64,000 nucleotides of DNA from contig JAVJSU010000042.1 in assembly GCA_040219275.1 (NCBI GenBank), positions 216,034 to 280,033 of the forward strand, in the 5' to 3' direction. Under the pieces are notes generated by a model. It was not told where the DNA came from, did no database searches, and saw only the letters and a list, made by a program, of their open reading frames with translations. Shown here piece by piece: positions 58,332-64,000 of the stretch; within the stretch, counting starts at the first letter, position 1; every line of letters starts with the position of its first letter. The stretch is from JAVJSU01 sp040219275. Its GTDB lineage: Bacteria; Chloroflexota; Anaerolineae; Aggregatilineales; Phototrophicaceae. A program made the translations under genes and the position numbers.

Positions 58332-59411
58332 TTACGACTGATTCCGATCAAGACTGGTAATCGCCGCTTTCATCCATCCAAGCGCGTGTGCCATACCTGC
58401 GTGCCATGACGCATCACAGGTCATTTCCGGTACATGATCGGGAATGATTACACCGTCGAATTTGTTCTTCTTTAGAATTTCCAGCACACGGAACATATCG
58501 GTGTCGCCTTCATCAATAAACACTTCATGATAATTGGGCACTTTGCCGCGAACATTTCGCAGATGAATGTACCCGATTTTGTTCTGCTGGCTGTAACTAT
58601 CAATTGCTTGATAAATGTCCATCACACTGTTATCCATTTCAGAAATCGCCCCCACGCAAAATTCGAGCGCGTTATTCTGGCTTGGCACAAGGTCTAGCAA
58701 GCGTTGATAGCGTTCCGGTCTATAAATCAAACGCCCTGTGTTGCGGATAACAGGCAGTGGTGGGTCATCGGGATGCGCGGCAAGACGAACGCCCGCTTCT
58801 TCAGCGACGGGAATAATCTGCGCCAGAAAATCTTGCAGGCGTGCCCACATGGTTGCCTCATCAACAGGCGAGACCACGCCGACAGGGGCGTTGGCGTTAT
58901 AGGTCATATTCCAGATTTGCCCATTGGGGATGGGCGTTTCTGGCGGCGCGAGTTCTTCCACATAGCCCACCGCAATGGCATCACCCCGCGCCCATGGTCC
59001 TTTCGTCCAGCCATAGACACCCGCCAGACTAAAGTTATAGCCCATTATCGGGATACCCACCTTGCCCATATTGCGGATTATCAGCTTAATATTATCAATA
59101 TGTTCGGCTTTAAGCGGACCGTCCAGCAGAATATCATGCCAGTGGGCAGGATCAAAGTTTTCAATCGCTTCCAGTTCTAAACCCGCGTCATTGACCTGCG
59201 CTCTTAACTCACGCAGTTGCTCAAATGTCCATGGGGGTTCACCACTGCTCACACCATAATTCCCTCCGGATTCATCCGCTACCGGTAACTTTGTGGTGTC
59301 TTGAAAATAATTTGTCAAATGCGCGATGACATGTGTTGCACCGGCTTGACGTGCAAATTGAAAATTGTCCGGTGTGAGCATGTGCCGGTATAAACCTATG
59401 CCTAGTTTCAT
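58332..59411 (-). CDS. uxuA: Mannonate dehydratase
   Basis: The 359-residue TIM-barrel protein shows the UxuA set: MGYNFSLAGVYGW, VRLAAHPDDPPLP (metal/substrate His and Asp), ALEFCVGAISEM (metal Cys), YIHLRNVRGKVPNYHEVFIDEGD and GVIIPDHVPEM (metal His). It dehydrates D-mannonate to 2-keto-3-deoxy-D-gluconate, joining the UxaABC route. Relatives may use other acid sugars. It is the last gene of the right-hand CUT2 operon, 75 bases after the metallo-beta-lactamase-fold gene. No uxuB (fructuronate reductase) is nearby. Confidence 0.92.
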   Translation of the reverse strand: MKLGIGLYRHMLTPDNFQFARQAGATHVIAHLTNYFQDTTKLPVADESGGNYGVSSGEPPWTFEQLRELRAQVNDAGLELEAIENFDPAHWHDILLDGPLKAEHIDNIKLIIRNMGKVGIPIMGYNFSLAGVYGWTKGPWARGDAIAVGYVEELAPPETPIPNGQIWNMTYNANAPVGVVSPVDEATMWARLQDFLAQIIPVAEEAGVRLAAHPDDPPLPVIRNTGRLIYRPERYQRLLDLVPSQNNALEFCVGAISEMDNSVMDIYQAIDSYSQQNKIGYIHLRNVRGKVPNYHEVFIDEGDTDMFRVLEILKKNKFDGVIIPDHVPEMTCDASWHAGMAHALGWMKAAITSLDRNQS

Positions 59412-59486
59412 GATCCCTTTTCCTTATAAGCCGCATATGCCGCTAATTAACTTTATCAAATCAATCTGTCTTGATGGGCTTTTCCC

Positions 59487-60410
59487 CTAAATAAGCGCGA
59501 TCTTGCTTGTGTCAACCCGCTTAAAGATACGTCGCTCAACAAGATCATCAACATGCGCGGCAACGGTACTTAGTGAGCGAAATTCAGTCAATTTTTCGTA
59601 GCGATTCAGGAATTCACGCCATAGATCTTCAAGTGTTGTAGACTCGTTGAGTGCCACAATTTTGATGAGCGTACGCTCGATTCCATCCAGATAGGCGCGG
59701 GCTTTGCGCGTCAGGTTACGCATTGAATCCGGTGTCATGGCGGGGAAATGTGCCATCAAAACCTGTTGCACATTCAATTCTCCCAGCAGACTATCAATCT
59801 TCTCGATGGTATGGCGATATGCCGCGACGGAGAGATGCCCATGGATCAGCGCCCAATCTAAACCGGTAATCGCATCGGAAACGATCAATGTGCGGGTCGA
59901 TTCTTCAAACCAGCCTAGCTCCGCCAGCATATGACCGGGGAAGCTATAGGCGGTTAGGGTCACGCCGCCACCGAGATCAAATTTCGCCCCTTCGTCTATA
60001 TAGAAGTCGATTTTATGTTCAGCATCCAGCGGGTCGAGTACTTCTGCGCGAAGTTCCGGCGTATCTGGAAAAATCTCTGGAAAAGGGCGAGCAAATTCTT
60101 GATAATGCGCCTCAAAACTACTGTGCCAGCGAGCGTAGTGTGCAGGTGCGGCGATCAAACAGCCCGTCTTATTTTTCATTGAGGCGTTACAGCCGATATG
60201 GTCATGGTGCGAGTGGGTATTGAGGATAAATTTTAGGTCGCTGTCCGCTACACCAGCCGCGTGCATCGTCTGTACGAGGTCGTCAAACATTGATTTGATG
60301 CCGCTATCAATCCACACGGCATAATCCGCACCTTTAACCAGAAAAACATGTAACGGAATTTCTTCTGTAAGCATAATTTTAGCTTGATAAAAAGGGGCTT
60401 TAATTTCCAT
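59487..60410 (-). CDS. Metallo-beta-lactamase-fold hydrolase
   Basis: The 307-residue protein has the HxHxDH motif NTHSHHDHIGC (H66, H68, D70, H71), a later SFPGHMLAELGWF (third His), LIVSDAITGLDW (bridging Asp) and MAHFPAM (last His). About 80 C-terminal residues form a helical extension (RRIFKRVD end) like the winged-helix tail of the SoxH/LACTB2-type group. It is probably a cytoplasmic esterase or lactonase-like hydrolase. Lying between the RraA-like gene and uxuA, it could open an aldonolactone, but nothing in the active site proves that. Confidence 0.85.
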   Translation of the reverse strand: MEIKAPFYQAKIMLTEEIPLHVFLVKGADYAVWIDSGIKSMFDDLVQTMHAAGVADSDLKFILNTHSHHDHIGCNASMKNKTGCLIAAPAHYARWHSSFEAHYQEFARPFPEIFPDTPELRAEVLDPLDAEHKIDFYIDEGAKFDLGGGVTLTAYSFPGHMLAELGWFEESTRTLIVSDAITGLDWALIHGHLSVAAYRHTIEKIDSLLGELNVQQVLMAHFPAMTPDSMRNLTRKARAYLDGIERTLIKIVALNESTTLEDLWREFLNRYEKLTEFRSLSTVAAHVDDLVERRIFKRVDTSKIALI

Positions 60411-60429
60411 CAGGATATCCTTTCGTTAT

Positions 60430-61116
60430 TTACATCACGCCGAATTTTTCAAACGCTTCGACGGTGCTCATGCCTTGCTCAATCGCTTTTCTGACCAAAT
60501 TTTCTGTACTATTTTTTTCGATAGCTTTACGGATTGCTTCTTCTTCTGCGTGTTGCGGGATAACCAACACACCGTCAATATCACCAAATACGATATCCCC
60601 CGGCATGATGCGTACGCCGCCAATTTCTACGGGAACACGAAAATCCACCACCTTGCTCCGTTCACCCGCGTCCTGTGCGTAACGCCCATGTGAGAACGTC
60701 GGGAAGTTTAGGCGAAGAATACCGCGCGTATCCCGTGCGTAACCATCCAGAATCGCGCCTGCCGCTTTCAAATGACGTGCCCGCGTAGACATTAACTCTC
60801 CCCACATGGCGTAGCGTCGTGAGCCACCCGTAGCAACATAGACTTCATGCGGTTTTAGATCATCCAAAGCACGGAACGTCAAACCAAACGGCTTATCGCT
60901 CAAGTCGGTTTGACCGCCTGTTTTCGCGCCGAAGTAATCCGCATTCAAGACCGGCATCGCCCGTCCGGCAATGAGCATGTCATCACGCAGGGGTACAAAT
61001 TGGGGCGGCAAAAATTGATGCGTCAGCCCCATCGTATCCAGCACATCACCGACGACGGCGGTAAACAATTCGGTCTTCATCAGGTTGAAGAGTTCGTTAT
61101 CGTCCTGCCACATCAT
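60430..61116 (-). CDS. RraA-like (HMG/oxaloacetate aldolase-family) protein
   Basis: The 228-residue protein has the RraA-fold words AVVGDVLDTMGL, IAGRAMPVLNADYF, LDGYARDTRGI (the DG..RD active-site signature of HMG/CHA aldolases), VPVEIGGVRIMPGDIVFGDIDGVLVIP and a C-terminal helical tail. Members cleave 4-hydroxy-4-methyl-2-oxoglutarate or decarboxylate oxaloacetate, while others bind RNase E. In a sugar-acid operon an aldolase or decarboxylase role is likelier. AAAGG precedes the start, which directly abuts the permease stop. Confidence 0.85.
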   Translation of the reverse strand: MMWQDDNELFNLMKTELFTAVVGDVLDTMGLTHQFLPPQFVPLRDDMLIAGRAMPVLNADYFGAKTGGQTDLSDKPFGLTFRALDDLKPHEVYVATGGSRRYAMWGELMSTRARHLKAAGAILDGYARDTRGILRLNFPTFSHGRYAQDAGERSKVVDFRVPVEIGGVRIMPGDIVFGDIDGVLVIPQHAEEEAIRKAIEKNSTENLVRKAIEQGMSTVEAFEKFGVM

Positions 61117-62130
61117 CTAGCCTTTCTGTAAAGAGCGTTGCCATGTGCTGATAAACACCGCCAACAAGATAATTAACCCGCGTACGACTTCCTGTACAAA
61201 TGGCGAAATGCCCTTCAAAACCATGCCATTGCTCAATAAGCCAATGAAGATTACACCTAAAAATGTGCCCCAGATTGATCCTTTACCACCAGCAAGGCTC
61301 GTCCCGCCGATAATCACAGCGGCGATGACTTCAAATTCCAGCCCTTCTGCAATATTGGATGAGCCGGACATCACGCGGGAGGAGATTAACACACCCGCAA
61401 ATGCCGCCAAAAAGCCGGTAATGCCGAAAATAATTAGACGGGTACGCATAATCGAAATGCCGGAAAGTCGTGCGGCTTCTTCGTTGCCACCAACAGCATA
61501 AACCGCCCGCCCGAATACCGTTCTCTGGGTGACGAAGTAAAAGATAACGAACGTCACCAGCATAAAGACCACAGGCACAGGAATGCCACGTTCCAGAAAT
61601 GGAATACCCTCCAACACATATCCACCGCCCCAAAAATTGAACGAATCCGGAAACGGTGTGATGGGATACGCATTGGTAATCAGGCGTGCCGCACCACGTA
61701 AGCTGATGAACATCGCCAACGTGACGACAAATGCGGGAATCTCCCAGCGCGTGCGGATATATCCGGCGATACCATGAATCAAGGCACCTTGTAAAAGCAC
61801 AACGATAACCGCCACAATCAACGGAAATTCCAGATCAATTGCCAGTACGCCCAATAATGAGGACGACCATGCCGCCGCAGACCCCACGCTGACATCAATA
61901 TCTGCGGAGATGATAATAAGGGTCATGCCACAGGCGATAATGCCACTAAACGACACCGCCCGCATGATGTTCAGCAAATTGCGCGATGATAAGAAATTCG
62001 GCGCATCAACCGATAAGTAAGTAAATAAAAGAATAACCGCGATCAATAAGCCGGAAGAGGACACAAACCGCATGACTCTCTCACGGTTTAGATTGTTTTC
62101 TTGTGGTGGACTGCTCAAGCTGTTATTCAT
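61117..62130 (-). CDS. CUT2 (ribose-type) ABC transporter permease
   Basis: The 337-residue protein has about ten hydrophobic segments and the RbsC-type words FLSSRNLLNIMRAVSFSGIIACGMTLIIISADIDVSVGS, GALIHGIAGYIRTRWEIPAFVVTLAMFISLRGAARLI, GRAVYAVGGNEEAARLSGI and VIGGTSLAGGKGSIWGTFLG. It forms the channel for the ATPase encoded immediately upstream, which overlaps it by eight bases. The CUT2 type usually imports monosaccharides, here probably a sugar acid feeding mannonate dehydratase. Confidence 0.94.
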   Translation of the reverse strand: MNNSLSSPPQENNLNRERVMRFVSSSGLLIAVILLFTYLSVDAPNFLSSRNLLNIMRAVSFSGIIACGMTLIIISADIDVSVGSAAAWSSSLLGVLAIDLEFPLIVAVIVVLLQGALIHGIAGYIRTRWEIPAFVVTLAMFISLRGAARLITNAYPITPFPDSFNFWGGGYVLEGIPFLERGIPVPVVFMLVTFVIFYFVTQRTVFGRAVYAVGGNEEAARLSGISIMRTRLIIFGITGFLAAFAGVLISSRVMSGSSNIAEGLEFEVIAAVIIGGTSLAGGKGSIWGTFLGVIFIGLLSNGMVLKGISPFVQEVVRGLIILLAVFISTWQRSLQKG

Positions 62131-63637
62131 TGTGAATACCTCCGTATGTGCCGCCCATCACCAACGCCATGAGTTTATCCAGACCGATTTCTCCCGCGCT
62201 TAAATCATGGGTGATATTTCCTTGATTCATCACCAGAATACGATCTGCGACATCCAACACTTCTTCAATTTCCGACGATACAAAAAGTACCGTTAAGCCT
62301 TCTTTAGCTAAGTCCCGTATAAGCAAAAATATTTGTTCCTTTGCCTGTATATCAATTCCGCGTGAGGGTTCATCCATCAGTAAGATTTTTGGGCGAATAC
62401 TCAGCCAATTGCCAACGACAACTTTTTGCTGGTTACCGCCGCTTAACGTATTAATTTCTACGTCCAAACTAGGCGTTTTGATCTGCGTATCGACGATCAT
62501 TTCTTGTGCGGCATCGGTCAATGCTTTGGGGGAAATTATGCCGTATGAGTTCAGCCGATCTAAACTCGCCAGCGTAAGATTATCCTGCACAGACGCGATC
62601 AGTAGGAGCGCCTGCTTTTTGCGATCTTCGGGAGTCATCGCCATGCCGAGCGATTTCATCATACGCGGTGACGGTTTTTCTACAGTTGCCCCGTGGATTT
62701 CTATTGTGCCTGTATCGACTGGCTCTAATCCAAAAATAGCGCGTAAAAGTTCGGTACGTCCAGAACCCAACAAGCCGGCGATTCCGATAACCTCGCCCTC
62801 ATGTGCATCAAAAGTGACGTTTTGGAAATGCCCTTCCTGAGACAGGTTGCTCACCCGTAGGCGCACCTCAGCATTATCCTGCATTTTTACGTTGGCATGG
62901 GTCATACGCGTCCACTCATGCCCGATCATCATATCGGTGATGCGTTGGGGCGTGGCTTCCGCGATTGTGATGGTATCTACCAGTTGACCATCGCGCAGAA
63001 TCGTAACGGTATCCGCGATGCGAGGGATTTCCGCCAGGCGATGACTGACATAAATAATCGCCCGCCCGCTTTTCGCCAGATCACGGACGATCTGCAAGAG
63101 CAAATCAACCTCACTTGCGGCAAGGGCGCTCGTCGGTTCGTCAAGAATCAGCAGACGCGGATTAAACGACAGCGCCTTTGCGATTTCGACGATTTGCTGT
63201 TGAGCGACATCGAGCCGACTGACGGGCATTTTCACGTCAAGCGTGATGTTTAGTTGCTGTAAGGCTTCCTCTGCAATGCGCCTGAGCGCGGCATAATCCA
63301 CCATTTTCCAACGCGTAAGAGGCCAGCGACCCAGCATGATATTTTCCGCAACGCTCAGATCAGGTACGAGACTCATCTCCTGATAAACCGTGTAAATCCC
63401 TTTTTTGAACGCATCCTGTGTTGTGGTCAGTGCAACAGGTGAGCCATCAATGTGGATTGTGCCTTCATCCGGTTGGATCGCACCGCTGAGGAGCTTGATC
63501 AGCGTGGATTTGCCCGCCCCATTTTTGCCTAACAACGCCCGCACTTCGCCAGCATTCAGTTCGAATGTCAGGTTATCCAGCGCGAGTACGCCGGGGTAGC
63601 GCTTATAGATATTTTCTAATCGTAATATTGGGGTCAT
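62123..63637 (-). CDS. CUT2 sugar ABC transporter ATP-binding protein (RbsA/MglA type)
   Basis: The 504-residue protein has two tandem ATPase domains. Domain 1 has Walker A GKNGAGKST (37-45) and LLILDEPTSALAASEV. Domain 2 has the degenerate Walker A GLLGSGRTELLRAIFGL, the signature LSGGNQQKVVVGNWL and LLMDEPSRGIDIQAK. This is the normal RbsA/XylG/MglA pattern. The frame is open to 63670, but the ATG at 63637 (MTPILRLENIYKRYPG) fits the family start. A hairpin separates it from the upstream solute-binding gene. It is the only ABC ATPase in the window. Confidence 0.94.
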   Translation of the reverse strand: MTPILRLENIYKRYPGVLALDNLTFELNAGEVRALLGKNGAGKSTLIKLLSGAIQPDEGTIHIDGSPVALTTTQDAFKKGIYTVYQEMSLVPDLSVAENIMLGRWPLTRWKMVDYAALRRIAEEALQQLNITLDVKMPVSRLDVAQQQIVEIAKALSFNPRLLILDEPTSALAASEVDLLLQIVRDLAKSGRAIIYVSHRLAEIPRIADTVTILRDGQLVDTITIAEATPQRITDMMIGHEWTRMTHANVKMQDNAEVRLRVSNLSQEGHFQNVTFDAHEGEVIGIAGLLGSGRTELLRAIFGLEPVDTGTIEIHGATVEKPSPRMMKSLGMAMTPEDRKKQALLLIASVQDNLTLASLDRLNSYGIISPKALTDAAQEMIVDTQIKTPSLDVEINTLSGGNQQKVVVGNWLSIRPKILLMDEPSRGIDIQAKEQIFLLIRDLAKEGLTVLFVSSEIEEVLDVADRILVMNQGNITHDLSAGEIGLDKLMALVMGGTYGGIHNE

Positions 63638-63658
63638 AAATATCTCTATTTCCAAAAC

Positions 63659-63690
63659 GGCGACATACACCTTTCAAGATGTATGCCGCC
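63659..63690 (-). terminator. Intercistronic hairpin after the CUT2 binding-protein gene
   Basis: GGCG, a mismatch, CATACA (63659-63669) pairs with TGTATG, a mismatch, CGCC (63680-63690), with a 10-base loop and TTTT following on the minus strand. It lies between the binding-protein stop and the ATPase start. Confidence 0.7.
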
Positions 63691-63708
63691 ATCACATTTA
63701 TTGTTGGT

Positions 63709-64000
63709 TTACTCGCCGAACAACGCCAGACCTTCTGTTTCGACAAAAAGATCAATCATGGCATCATTTCCACGACCAAAGAGAATGGTAGGGGTGTTGA
63801 CCATAGCTTCAACTTCGCCACCATTCAGGCTGGTGATTGCCGCCATCAAGGCATCATAGCCCATCTGGTAAGGCGCTTGTCCGGTGACGGCTTGCAGAAT
63901 GTTGTCATCTGATTGGAGCATCTGCGCCATTTGCAGGTTCATATCCGTGCCGAACACGAAGACTTCGCCCTGTAAACCGGAAGATTGTACCGCCAACACA
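63709..64000 (-). CDS. CUT2-type ABC solute-binding protein, C-terminal fragment
   Basis: About 96 C-terminal residues are visible; the gene runs off the right edge. The words VFVFGTDMNLQMAQMLQS, ILQAVTGQAPYQMGYDALMAAITSLNGGE and the ending VETEGLALFGE match the last domain of ribose/xylose-type periplasmic-binding-fold proteins (GTD, then QxPYxxGxxA). It is the first gene seen of the CUT2 operon and would bind the sugar acid imported by the ATPase and permease downstream. An internal ATG should not be taken as its start. Confidence 0.85.
   Translation of the reverse strand, partial: VLAVQSSGLQGEVFVFGTDMNLQMAQMLQSDDNILQAVTGQAPYQMGYDALMAAITSLNGGEVEAMVNTPTILFGRGNDAMIDLFVETEGLALFGE

Overview
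The window reads as a chromosomal segment of a Chloroflexota bacterium, probably Anaerolineae-like. This is inferred from gene content, not from a marker gene: a BTAD/NB-ARC/TPR regulator, many split ABC cassettes, exported proteins whose signal peptides end in A-Q, and intergenic palindromic repeats. No rRNA, tRNA, prophage or CRISPR array was seen. About 53 genes are supported, in five blocks.

Block 1 (1-11.5 kb) is mixed: an AIM24 fragment, LtrA, a D-lyxose isomerase-type cupin, a MerR/S41-peptidase pair, a solo TnpB insertion element with recognisable end hairpins, a large BTAD-ATPase-TPR regulator, and a second MerR gene. That MerR gene and the nearby nmrA-like/DUF1772 pair share the same 19-bp-spacer promoter/operator.

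Block 2 (11.7-26.8 kb) holds two peptide-type ABC cassettes without ATPases, a GST-like protein, three amidohydrolase-fold proteins (one with its metal ligands lost), a tandem RidA, an M29-like aminopeptidase, and a TetR repressor with a clear operator. A REP/BIME-like palindromic element with 19-bp direct repeats lies at 17.4-17.7 kb.

Block 3 (27.0-47.6 kb) is a divergent uronate/pectin-type locus. The minus-strand operon (CUT1 sugar ABC importer, YesL, Gfo/Idh/MocA, UxaC, UxaB, a double-length UxaA and an esterase-like hydrolase) takes hexuronates to 2-keto-3-deoxygluconate. The plus-strand operon carries a GntR/FCD regulator whose operator covers its own -10 box, then a DHDPS-like aldolase, an OYE-family flavoprotein, two Gfo/Idh/MocA oxidoreductases, a GH106-like hydrolase and a secreted beta-propeller.

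Block 4 (47.7-58.1 kb) is a second CUT1 locus with a PHP/DUF3604 protein, cytoplasmic sulfatase, PfkB kinase and GH4 glycosidase, opposite a ROK regulator. Block 5 (58.3-64 kb) is a CUT2 (ribose-type) importer with an RraA-like protein, a metallo-beta-lactamase-fold hydrolase and mannonate dehydratase, running off the right edge.

Two patterns cross the blocks. All five solute-binding-protein genes are followed by a strong RNA hairpin, and none of the four CUT1 or peptide-type cassettes carries its own ATPase. The best candidates for something new are the bimodular UxaA with complementary loss of motifs in its two halves, the degenerate amidohydrolase inside an amidohydrolase operon, the two uncharacterised carbohydrate operons, and the palindromic element.
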